From assembly GCF_000012885.1 (NCBI RefSeq), contig NC_007498.2, positions 3,256,001 to 3,320,000 on the forward strand: a DNA stretch of 64,000 bases, written 5' to 3'. The DNA comes from Syntrophotalea carbinolica DSM 2380 (GTDB lineage: Bacteria > Desulfobacterota > Desulfuromonadia > Desulfuromonadales > Syntrophotaleaceae). A program made the translations under genes and the position numbers. The notes below the pieces were generated by a model. That model saw nothing but the letters and a program-made list of their open reading frames with translations. It ran no database searches and was not told the origin of the DNA. Each line of letters begins with the position of its first letter. The first letter of the stretch is position 1. Of this stretch, positions 54,833 to 64,000 are shown in pieces.

Positions 54833-56023
54833 ATGAAAAACAAAATGATCAAACGCATAGCATCCTATTATTTTATGAATTTTTGCTTATTGATCTTTTG
54901 GTTGCATTTTGCAGAGGCGGTTATTTTCAATGAAATTCGGAAACACAGTGGGTCACAAGCAGCGGCAGGCAGTCTGAATGATCCTCTTATAAGCCTGTGT
55001 TTTCTTTTGTCAAGCTTTTGCGTTCTTATATCGCTGCTCCTCGTTTTCAAAAAGTCCTGGAAGCACAGAATAGCCATTATTGCAATGACTCTTGGATTTG
55101 TGACAATACTCGGCCTGGGGACCGTGGGGGCATTGGGTCGTTATTTGAATAAGGCAGACTCTTGGGACGCGGACCTGAATGAAATTTTTGCCAAATGGAT
55201 GAACCAAGGCGCCCCTCTGGCGCCTCTGCCGGAGGCAATACCGACCGAAGCTCAATACTTGGTCGATGTATCTCTGCGGCAGAATAGGCCAATTCTGTTT
55301 AAAGATATCCCCTATGAAATGGATCTTGGCAAAGCCAATTACCTGATGCACACCAACAATTGTCTGGTCATCGGCAGACCCAGGCATTGGTTTCTCCTGC
55401 CTGTCCGTCAAACCATTCACACCTACGAAGGTCTGAAAGATGTTGCCGATGAAATTGTCCCTTGTGACTTCGAGCACTATTTGACGCTTATCGAAGCTGA
55501 CAGCGGCCGACTGGATATTCCAAGAGAGGATGATGAAAAATTAGATTACCAAACCCAAAAAAGGCTGCAGCTTTATCTTCAGTGGCGTTTTCCCCGACAA
55601 ACCATCGGCGTCATCTATCACAAGGGGTGCATCTCCTATGTGTCTCATTCACCACACAAAATCATCGCCAAATTCAATGGGCCGCTTGTAATGGATAGTG
55701 ATGGATATCCTTTCGACTTCTTTGAGCTGGATACCCTCTGGTATCAGAGTCCTTACGATATCTATGATCCAGACCCTTTGTTTGAAGGTATTGCAGACCA
55801 GATTAAGTATGGCAAAAGTCTTTGGGACAACCGTTTCGAGGTATATGTGAAGGCGCTTAAAGTAATATTCTATGACAAAGACCTAGATCAACCCATACCC
55901 GAAGATCCCTACTTTCTGCTTGAAAACGGACATTTTTCCCAAGCTGAACAGCGTTTGGACCGCATAGCTGGCAAACGCCGGGCACATATGGCCAAAAAGT
56001 TAGGCCAACAGCCTACCCCCTGA
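54833..56023 (+). CDS. Membrane-anchored protein of unknown function downstream of toxin and immunity genes
   Basis: 396 residues from ATG 54833, with AAGGA ten bases upstream (a TTG at 54812 is a weaker option). Three hydrophobic segments in the first ~110 residues (YYFMNFCLLIFWLHFAEAV; PLISLCFLLSSFCVLISLLLVF; IAIIAMTLGFVTILGLGTVGAL) precede a ~285-residue soluble part rich in aromatic and acidic residues. No family recognised. It is noticeably AT-richer than the T6SS structural genes. Its place after the truncated duplicate suggests a second immunity or orphan immunity gene. It is cut off from whatever followed by an insertion sequence that begins 15 bases after its stop. Confidence 0.55.
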   Translation: MKNKMIKRIASYYFMNFCLLIFWLHFAEAVIFNEIRKHSGSQAAAGSLNDPLISLCFLLSSFCVLISLLLVFKKSWKHRIAIIAMTLGFVTILGLGTVGALGRYLNKADSWDADLNEIFAKWMNQGAPLAPLPEAIPTEAQYLVDVSLRQNRPILFKDIPYEMDLGKANYLMHTNNCLVIGRPRHWFLLPVRQTIHTYEGLKDVADEIVPCDFEHYLTLIEADSGRLDIPREDDEKLDYQTQKRLQLYLQWRFPRQTIGVIYHKGCISYVSHSPHKIIAKFNGPLVMDSDGYPFDFFELDTLWYQSPYDIYDPDPLFEGIADQIKYGKSLWDNRFEVYVKALKVIFYDKDLDQPIPEDPYFLLENGHFSQAEQRLDRIAGKRRAHMAKKLGQQPTP

Positions 56024-56038
56024 TTTCCCGCCAGAAGA

Positions 56039-57212
<1,174 letters not shown>

Positions 57213-57244
57213 TGAACACCTCTCGTTAGGTGCCCACTATACCA

Positions 57245-57279
57245 CCTAAGTTGGTGTCCGGTTTCATAGGATCACCACA
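57245..57279. repeat. Left-terminal inverted repeat of the IS3-family element
   Basis: Inverted complement begins TGTGGTGATCCTATGAAACC and continues GGACACCAACTTAGG. The orfA start lies about 33 bases inside it. Confidence 0.75.
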
Positions 57280-57354
57280 CCCTGCCGGTATAGATATCCC
57301 AGAGGTTTCTTATTTTTTCTACCATCCGCATCTAAATTGGGAATCGAGCATACC

Positions 57355-57388
57355 AAAAAAGCGGGAAGAACCATGTGGTTCTTCCCGC
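57355..57388 (-). terminator. Terminator of the rtc operon
   Basis: Minus strand: perfect 13-bp hairpin GCGGGAAGAACCA / TGGTTCTTCCCGC closed by two bases, followed by six T residues. It starts about eight bases past the rtcB stop. The ~75 bases between it and the insertion sequence contain nothing recognisable. Confidence 0.9.
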
Positions 57389-57395
57389 CGAGGTG

Positions 57396-58808
57396 TTACC
57401 GGAACCTGCGAGTCTTTATCCGTGGGTCTTCTCCTCCGGCCATCTTGACCAGACGAGGATTGAATTGTGCCAGGATATCGACCAGATCGGCCTGGGCCTC
57501 CATGACGGTGTCGATGTCCTTGTAGGCCATGGGGACTTCGTCCAGACCAGCCGACATCAGGGTCACCCCGCGCTCGGCGAGAAACGCACGAGCTTCGGCC
57601 CAGGTGCATTGCTCGCGAGCCGCTTTACGGCTCATTTTGCGTCCCGCCCCGTGGGATGCGGACTGCAGCGAGGCGGTTGAGCCCTTGCCCCGCACCAGAT
57701 AGCCGGGAGTAGCCATGGAACCAGGAATGATTCCGAGCATCCCGTTTGCGGCGGGGGTTGCCCCTTTCCGGTGGACGATCACCTCCTGTTCGCCGTGCAT
57801 TTCCTTCCAGGCGAAATTATGGTGATTTTCCACGTCGAGCAGCACTTGTGCTCCCAGGTTTTCGGCGATGCAGCGGTGGATCAGCTCGTGGTTGGCAGCG
57901 GCGTATCGCCCCATGAGTTCCATCGCCTGCCAGTACTCCTGCCCATCCCCGCTTTCTAGATCCAACCAGGCCAGGTGCCGCAATTCCTTCGGCAGTTCCG
58001 GATGAAGTTGTTGCGCCACGCCGCTGTAATGGGTGGCGACGGCGTTGCCGCTGCCGCGGCTGCCGCTATGGCTGAGCAGCGCCAGGTAGGTCCCGGCGGC
58101 AAGGCCCAGTTCGTCCCGTTCCAGCACCAGTTCGCCGAATTCGACGAAATGGTTGCCGCTGCCGCTGGTACCCAGTTGTCCCCACGCCTTGTCCTTCAGG
58201 GAGGAGGTCACCCTGGTGACGCCCCAGCCGTCGTCCATCACCCCATGCTCACGGCGCCGGCGGAAGGTCGCCCCCACACCGAAGCGGGTTTCTTCTTCGA
58301 TGGCGCGCATCAGGCACTGTTGCCGCCGGGTCAGATCCTCGACCGGCATATCGAGCACGGTCAGCTTCATACGGCAGGCGATATCCATCCCCACCGCATA
58401 GGGGACAACCGCCCCGCGCGTGGCAAGTACCCCGCCGATGGGCAGACCGTAACCCTGATGGGCGTCGGGCAACAGGGCGCCTGCCACCGCGATCGGCAAC
58501 CGGCAGGCATTCCGCATCTGTTCGATGGCACCCTGCTGCAGCCCCGCACCCCACTGGCGCCAGGGCGCGGGTTCTTCCCGCTCCTTGAAACAGGTACCGT
58601 TGGATGAAGCCACCAGCCACAGAGCGGCAAAGTCACCGAAATGCGGATCGTTCAGGTGGGTTTCCGGATCTTCCGCCATTGTTCGCATGGTCTGACGGAT
58701 CTCCATTTTCCCCACTCCCGCCTGGGCGGCACCTGCCACGGTGGTCAGGGCCTGTTGGATGATTTCTCCCCGGGGGAATCCCAGGTTTTGCAATTCACGT
58801 GCTTTCAT
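57396..58808 (-). CDS. rtcB: RNA-splicing/repair ligase RtcB
   Basis: 470 residues. Metal and guanylate-binding motifs of RtcB are present: PDAHQGYGLPIGGV (D115, H117), GMDIACRM with C145, GSGNHFVEFGE, LLSHSGSRGSG, and ASHGAGRKMSRKAA, whose histidine accepts GMP. It joins RNA 2',3'-cyclic phosphate or 3'-phosphate ends to 5'-OH ends using GTP and manganese in the cytosol, repairing cleaved tRNA and rRNA. The start overlaps the rtcA stop by four bases. The operon is driven by the sigma-54 promoter upstream of the slipin gene under RtcR. Confidence 0.96.
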   Translation of the reverse strand: MKARELQNLGFPRGEIIQQALTTVAGAAQAGVGKMEIRQTMRTMAEDPETHLNDPHFGDFAALWLVASSNGTCFKEREEPAPWRQWGAGLQQGAIEQMRNACRLPIAVAGALLPDAHQGYGLPIGGVLATRGAVVPYAVGMDIACRMKLTVLDMPVEDLTRRQQCLMRAIEEETRFGVGATFRRRREHGVMDDGWGVTRVTSSLKDKAWGQLGTSGSGNHFVEFGELVLERDELGLAAGTYLALLSHSGSRGSGNAVATHYSGVAQQLHPELPKELRHLAWLDLESGDGQEYWQAMELMGRYAAANHELIHRCIAENLGAQVLLDVENHHNFAWKEMHGEQEVIVHRKGATPAANGMLGIIPGSMATPGYLVRGKGSTASLQSASHGAGRKMSRKAAREQCTWAEARAFLAERGVTLMSAGLDEVPMAYKDIDTVMEAQADLVDILAQFNPRLVKMAGGEDPRIKTRRFR

Positions 58809-59833
58809 GGTGCTTTGTTCTCCACTATGATTTCCCAGTCGTTGGCGGCCAGCTCTCGCATGGTCACCTCGACGGGCAGAAATTTACGAATGACTTCGGC
58901 GTTGGTGGTCGCATGCCGGGTGGGAGCCAGGGTCCGGAAGCGCCCACCTCCGGCCAGAGCCATGGGAAGCAGTAACTGGTCCGCCAGATGGCACCCGACC
59001 GGCACGCCGGCGGCGAGGTATTCCTGCGCCTCCCGCACCGCTCGTTTCGCCACCTTCTCGGCACTTACACCCAATTCACCGAAACCGGTAAAGACTTCGG
59101 TAACCTGTTCGCCGGCTATCTCGATACACAGGACATTGCCCGGCCCGTGGGAGGAGGTGTCCTCCTCGATCGCACAGCATTGTGCGTCCCAGCCCAGTCC
59201 GGCGCGCACCACCTGTAACTCCCGTTCGGCAATACTCCGCGGCAGCCGGGCTACCGTGGCCCGGGCCGAGTGCTGCAAAATGGCGCCTCGCTGCATGAGA
59301 TCGAAGGGTAAAAGCTTCGGCACCGGAGCAATCGATACGGTAAATTTACCCCCGCCGGCCGGATAAAATCCGGACCGGAGCAACCGGGCCGAGACCTGGG
59401 GCCCCATGCGGCCGATGAGCGGCAGAAATGACCGTGTCAGAAAATCGAAAGGCGGAGCGAAAGGGTTGTGCGTACCACCCTCCAGGACCAGCTGCGAGGG
59501 GACCGAGGCTGTCAGCAGCGCGGGCAGCACCGTCTGCAGAACCAGGGTGCAGCTGCCGGCCGTGCCGACGGAGAAATGATACTCTCCCCCCGCGATCCCC
59601 TGGGGATGGAAGGTAAGCTGCTGTGACCCGATATGGGCCCCCTCGACGCGGGCACGGCCTACCGCGACCGCGGCTTCAACCGCTGTCAGATGCTGACGCA
59701 TCAGGCCCGGCTTTTTGCGGCCGGAGCGGATATGTACGATCCGGAACGGCTGTCCGGAAACCAGCGACAGGGCAAGGGAAGAGCGCAGGATCTGCCCTCC
59801 CCCCTCGCCTTGCGATCCGTCTATGATAAGCAT
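58805..59833 (-). CDS. rtcA: RNA 3'-terminal phosphate cyclase RtcA
   Basis: 342 residues, the usual length. The N-terminal DGSQGEGGGQILR motif, the centre HNPFAPPFDFL, RSGFYPAGGGKF, and the C-terminal RHATTNAEV with the nucleophile H307 (adenylated in the family) are intact. It converts RNA 3'-phosphate (or 2'-phosphate) to 2',3'-cyclic phosphate with ATP. It precedes rtcB by a four-base overlap and follows the slipin gene by ten bases. AAGGAGA precedes the ATG. Confidence 0.96.
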   Translation of the reverse strand: MLIIDGSQGEGGGQILRSSLALSLVSGQPFRIVHIRSGRKKPGLMRQHLTAVEAAVAVGRARVEGAHIGSQQLTFHPQGIAGGEYHFSVGTAGSCTLVLQTVLPALLTASVPSQLVLEGGTHNPFAPPFDFLTRSFLPLIGRMGPQVSARLLRSGFYPAGGGKFTVSIAPVPKLLPFDLMQRGAILQHSARATVARLPRSIAERELQVVRAGLGWDAQCCAIEEDTSSHGPGNVLCIEIAGEQVTEVFTGFGELGVSAEKVAKRAVREAQEYLAAGVPVGCHLADQLLLPMALAGGGRFRTLAPTRHATTNAEVIRKFLPVEVTMRELAANDWEIIVENKAP

Positions 59834-59843
59834 GTTGTTCTCC

Positions 59844-60950
59844 TTAAAGCATGGTGACCAACCTGTCGGTCAGTCCCTTCTCTCCGAGGACCAGTTTCAA
59901 CTCGGAACTGCCGGCGATCTTCTCCAGCACCTCCAGTTCGCGCAGACGCATCAGCACCGGGTTATTTTCCAGCAAACGAGCCGTGTTGGCCTGACTGCGC
60001 ATGGCGGCGGTCTCCTCCCTGCGCACGATCAGGTTGGCCTCGGCGGCTTTCTGCGCCTCGATCACCTTATTGAGCAGGTCTTTCATGTCTCCCGGCAGGA
60101 TCAGGTCGCGAATACCGAGGGTCACGACCTCGAGGCCGAAGCCGGCCGCCCTCTTGCGCAGGCGATCCTCCAGCTTGCCGGAGAGCCCCTCCCGATCACC
60201 GAGCAGGGCATCCAACGTGCATCCGCCGATCAGGGCGCGCAGCGCCAGTTGGGCCTCGCGGTAGAGAGCCTGAACATGGTCCTCCACCCCGCACACCGCC
60301 TTACGCGGATCGGCAACCCGGTAGGTAACCGCAGCATTGAGGCGCAGGGTCACCTTGTCGGCGGTGAGGATTTCCTGCCCGGAGATATCGAGCAGGGTTT
60401 CACGCAAATCGACCGGCACCAGCCGGATCTTGCCCGCATCCTTCCAGAACAGGTAGCGCCCGGGCCGGCAGGTTTGCACATATTCGCCGTCCCGGAACAG
60501 GACTCCGGCAAAGCCCTCCTCCACCACGTAGCTTTCCAGCAGTTCCGCGGCCCCGGAGGACTGGACGATGCGATTAAGCTCCCGGTGTTCGAACCGCATG
60601 GTGCGGGCATCGATCAATTCGGTGCGCACCTTGCGAAACCGCCTCCACAAAGCGTACTGCCCCGGACCCAGCACCGCCGCGAAGCGCCCGTCGATCCATA
60701 CCAGGGCCCGTTCATGGTCGTTCAGGTCCAATACCGTTGCCTCATCTTCTGACAGGCCGGCTTTGACGACCAGATCCAACTCCGAATGCCGCAGCCAGGG
60801 GTCGCGTTGCGAAACCACATCCACCCGGATTTTTCCCAGCGGATCGACAAACCAGTGCCTACCCGGATTGAGGATACCGAGAAACTCCTTGTCCTTAAAC
60901 AGCAATCCCTTTTCATGGGAATGAATTTTGACATTTTTAACACATACCAT
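59844..60950 (-). CDS. Slipin-type SPFH (band 7) protein in the rtc operon
   Basis: 368 residues. The SPFH core is visible as KVTLRLNAAVTYRVADPRKA, AQLALRALIGGCTLDALLGDREGL and FGLEVVTLGIRDLILPGDMKDLLNKV, with a coiled-coil end (EAQKAAEANLIVRREETAAMRSQ). An N-terminal ~100-residue segment repeats the motif of a GPGQYALWRRF-type loop (LNPGRHWFVDPLGK; LGPGQYALWRRF; CRPGRYLFWKD), three times in the first 170 residues. There is no obvious N-terminal membrane helix. It is the first protein gene downstream of the sigma-54 promoter and tRNA-like RNA. Slipins are known neighbours of some rtc operons, but their role in RNA repair is unknown. AGGAGG precedes the ATG. Confidence 0.85.
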   Translation of the reverse strand: MVCVKNVKIHSHEKGLLFKDKEFLGILNPGRHWFVDPLGKIRVDVVSQRDPWLRHSELDLVVKAGLSEDEATVLDLNDHERALVWIDGRFAAVLGPGQYALWRRFRKVRTELIDARTMRFEHRELNRIVQSSGAAELLESYVVEEGFAGVLFRDGEYVQTCRPGRYLFWKDAGKIRLVPVDLRETLLDISGQEILTADKVTLRLNAAVTYRVADPRKAVCGVEDHVQALYREAQLALRALIGGCTLDALLGDREGLSGKLEDRLRKRAAGFGLEVVTLGIRDLILPGDMKDLLNKVIEAQKAAEANLIVRREETAAMRSQANTARLLENNPVLMRLRELEVLEKIAGSSELKLVLGEKGLTDRLVTML

Positions 60951-61316
60951 TTTACACCTCCTCGACGGCCTGCTTTCCAGCCGTCCCTTTCAATAAATCT
61001 GGCAACAGGAGCCATTGGGGGTTGGAGATACCCCGCCGCATGCAGACCACGGAGCCGGCGTGGGCTTTCGGCACGCCCACCGGTCGGCCGGGGCTGACGC
61101 GAAATCTTGCATCGCGTGGCAACCTCCGGCATAACCGGCTTCGGTTCATGAAAGCGCATCGCCCGCTGCAAGGCGAACTGCATGCTGTCCCCGCCGCTCG
61201 ATCCCTGCGACCGGATGATCTTTGTTGACTCACCCGCGCCGAGAATCGACCGACGTTCGGGCTGAAAAGTACCTCCGCCCCCCTCCGGCCGTTGGTCTGA
61301 AACGGGTGTAAACCCG
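60951..61316 (-). other. Long structured leader of the rtc operon
   Basis: 366 bases without a convincing gene, expected to be transcribed from the sigma-54 promoter. On the minus strand it contains several possible stems: AACGGGT-TTAC-ACCCGTT directly after the tRNA-like sequence (about 61301-61318), ACGCGA / TCGCGT (about 61096-61117), and GTGGGC / GCCCAC (about 61062-61082). It may hold a processed non-coding RNA. Open frames here lack ribosome binding sites. Confidence 0.4.
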
Positions 61317-61388
61317 TTCTGGAGCAGGACTCGAACCTGCGACAGGCGTGTTCTGTGCACGCTGCTCTACCCATTGAGCTACCCAGAG
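61317..61388 (-). tRNA. Atypical tRNA or tRNA-like RNA in the rtc leader
   Basis: 72 bases fold as a full cloverleaf on the minus strand: acceptor CTCTGGG / TCCAGAA (position 1-72 mismatched, six pairs), D-arm GCTC-AATGGGTA-GAGC, anticodon arm GCGTG-CACAGAA-CACGC, variable CTGTC, and a perfect T-arm GCAGG-TTCGAGT-CCTGC. Departures from a normal tRNA: position 33 is A rather than U, no CCA is encoded (next bases CGG), and the first pair is broken. If read literally the anticodon is CAG (Leu), but the arm is not leucine-like, because the variable loop is short. It is more likely a tRNA-like RNA used in RNA repair or sensing than a translational tRNA. It lies ~115 bases downstream of the predicted transcription start. 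Confidence 0.65.
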
Positions 61389-61515
61389 GCCGCCTCTAGC
61401 GGATTGGAACCCATGACGGAACACATATCGCCAAAACCTTCTTCACGGCAGGGCCGTTCGGCAGTGGCAGCGGTATGCGCCGTTGGCCCGTTTGCGGCGG
61501 ACAGGATTTTTTAAT

Positions 61516-61531
61516 TACAAAGGCCGTGCCA
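61516..61531 (-). promoter_or_regulatory. Sigma-54 promoter of the rtc operon
   Basis: Minus strand TGGCACGGCCTTTGTA matches TGGCACG-N4-TTGC with one change at the -12 (GT for GC) and correct spacing (GG-N10-GT). It faces the tRNA-like sequence, slipin, rtcA and rtcB. A divergent RtcR gene next to it supports activation by RtcR. Confidence 0.8.
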
Positions 61532-61602
61532 GACTTTCCATTAATTTATAATTAACTGAAATACATCAATATTTTTCTATCGCCACGTTTGTTTTTATAT
61601 TC

Positions 61603-61631
61603 TTGACAGAAAATGAGGCGAATTTTAATAT
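61603..61631 (+). promoter_or_regulatory. Sigma-70 promoter of rtcR
   Basis: TTGACA (61603-61608), 17 bases, TAATAT (61626-61631), with the rtcR start codon 33 bases further on. The AT-rich 80 bases between this and the sigma-54 promoter probably hold RtcR binding sites; I could not identify a clear repeat. Confidence 0.7.
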
Positions 61632-61664
61632 CTGTTTTTATACTTTTTTATAGGATTTTCTACG

Positions 61665-63257
<1,593 letters not shown>

Positions 63258-63417
63258 GTACCTGAAACCGCTCTTATTTTAAGCCATCTTCCACCATCAA
63301 AAATTACGCGGGCCCTGACACCCATCCCCGGCAAATCACCCATCACCGCATTTTTCATTTGATCTTAAGATATGGCCAGGCGTAAAGTATATGCATAACT
63401 ACTTAATCAGATAACTT

Positions 63418-63699
63418 ATGAGCGAATCGGAAAAACAAGCCAGAATTTTCAAGGTCCTTTCGGCTGAAACACGCGTCAGGATGATTGAGCTTCTAAAGCA
63501 TCAGTCGCTTTGCGTCAATGCCTTGGCTCGCAGCCTGGATATTACCCCTGCGGCAGTCTCACAACATCTGCGCGTACTTCGGGACGCGGACATCGTTGTT
63601 GCAGACAAAAAAGGCTACTTCGTTCACTACCGCGTCAACCCCCATACGCTGGCCTGGTGGAGCGAAATGACCATGAATCTGTTCGAGACAAAGGAGTAG
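63418..63699 (+). CDS. ArsR-family winged-helix transcription regulator
   Basis: 93 residues, compact ArsR/SmtB type: FKVLSAETRVRMIELLKHQSLCVNALARSLDITPAAVSQHLRVLRDADIV with wing KKGYFVHYRV (described as spans at residues 11-60 and 64-73). There is only one cysteine (C32, in SLCVNAL), so a classic CxC metal site is absent and the inducer is uncertain. A TATGCATA palindrome in the AT-rich 30 bases before the ATG may be its operator. It is followed 64 bases later by a small cysteine-rich protein, probably its target. The 160 bases before it hold nothing else recognisable. Confidence 0.88.
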   Translation: MSESEKQARIFKVLSAETRVRMIELLKHQSLCVNALARSLDITPAAVSQHLRVLRDADIVVADKKGYFVHYRVNPHTLAWWSEMTMNLFETKE

Positions 63700-63763
63700 C
63701 AACGAGCCTCTCCTTTTTCTCTTAAAACACACCCCCACGGTAACCTTACAAAGGAGGCTTCAC

Positions 63764-63913
63764 ATGTGTGAAAAAGGTCAATGCTGCCAGAAACCTGAAG
63801 AACTGAAGAGCGAACCCGGGAAATGCACCCCCGAGCAAATCAAGAAATGTCATGGAGACGATAAGGGACACCCTTGTCATACTCAGAAAAGCTCCACCGA
63901 AGGCGACAAGTAA
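63764..63913 (+). CDS. Small cysteine- and histidine-rich protein
   Basis: 49 residues beginning MCEKGQCCQKPEELK, with C2, C7, C8, then KCTPEQIKKCHGDDKGHPCH and a charged tail. Five to six cysteines and several histidines in so short a chain suggest a metal- or metalloid-binding peptide. AAAGGAGG lies six bases before the ATG, an excellent site, and codon phase is clean to TAA. It follows an ArsR-type regulator and precedes a terminator, so the two probably form a small metal-responsive operon. Confidence 0.7.
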   Translation: MCEKGQCCQKPEELKSEPGKCTPEQIKKCHGDDKGHPCHTQKSSTEGDK

Positions 63914-63966
63914 TAAACATCGAAGCATCACCACCCAAGACGACTTGGAGTCGGTGTTTAAATCTG

Positions 63967-63998
63967 GCCCCTTGCTGCATACAACGTCAGCAAGGGGC
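63967..63998 (+). terminator. Terminator at the right edge of the window
   Basis: Perfect 11-bp inverted repeat GCCCCTTGCTG / CAGCAAGGGGC with a 10-base loop, followed by TT at the window end. The T-run would lie outside the window. Confidence 0.7.
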
Positions 63999-64000
63999 TT

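Noticed and set aside
61317-61388. Calling this an ordinary tRNA-Leu(CAG)
   Set aside because: A33 instead of U33, a short variable loop unlike leucine tRNAs, no CCA and its place in the rtc leader argue against a normal elongator tRNA.

Overview
The window reads as chromosome of an anaerobic or microaerophilic Gram-negative bacterium, most like the Desulfuromonadales/Pelobacter-Geobacter group. This is an inference from gene content: flavodiiron protein, rubredoxin, rubrerythrin and PerR; a DhnA-type class I aldolase; and a complete outer-membrane-spanning secretion machine. No rRNA or other taxonomic marker is present. Coding density is high and most starts have clear AGGAGG-like ribosome binding sites.

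Layout. 1-2.8 kb: end of a PgaA/PgaB poly-N-acetylglucosamine export locus (minus). 3.0-7.0 kb: a PcrA/UvrD helicase overlapping a CLC-type chloride transporter with CBS domains. 7.3-10.0 kb: perR, rubrerythrin, rubredoxin and flavodiiron protein, all on the minus strand (oxygen and peroxide defence). 10.2-18 kb: mixed genes, namely a cupin, a DUF3024 protein, a secreted protein, an unusual tandem CDP-alcohol phosphatidyltransferase, a putative autotransporter, class I fructose-bisphosphate aldolase, an HNH nuclease and a cold-shock protein.

18.5-56.0 kb: a large plus-strand type VI secretion (T6SS) island. Order: TagH-like protein, tssJ-K-L-M, tagF, tssA-B-C, hcp, tssE-F-G, clpV, two vgrG genes, then cargo. 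The cargo comprises (a) a 938-aa metallophosphoesterase, probably a toxin, overlapping a secreted pentapeptide-repeat protein, probably its immunity partner; (b) an adaptor-like cassette of DUF6484, TIGR02270, DUF2169, a ketosynthase-like protein lacking catalytic histidines and a DUF4150 PAAR-like tip; and (c) a 1090-aa VasX-like probable pore-forming toxin, a multi-membrane-span protein with an internal tandem duplication (probable immunity), a truncated frameshifted duplicate of that protein, and a second membrane protein. Near-identical MITE-like hairpin elements rich in TCGAAATCG motifs sit just before hcp and vgrG1, and a decayed half copy sits before clpV. An IS3-family element with a -1 frameshift signal closes the island.

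57.4-63.3 kb: an RNA-repair system. rtcA and rtcB and an upstream slipin gene are on the minus strand, opposite the sigma-54 activator rtcR. Between them lie a convincing sigma-54 promoter and, downstream of it in the operon leader, a 72-nt tRNA-like sequence that lacks U33 and an encoded CCA. The window ends with an ArsR-type regulator and a 49-aa cysteine-rich protein.

Best candidates for undescribed biology: the metallophosphoesterase/pentapeptide-repeat pair, the catalytically dead ketosynthase-like protein in the T6SS adaptor cassette, the tRNA-like RNA in the Rtc leader, the self-duplicated membrane immunity candidate, and the hairpin elements punctuating the T6SS operon.
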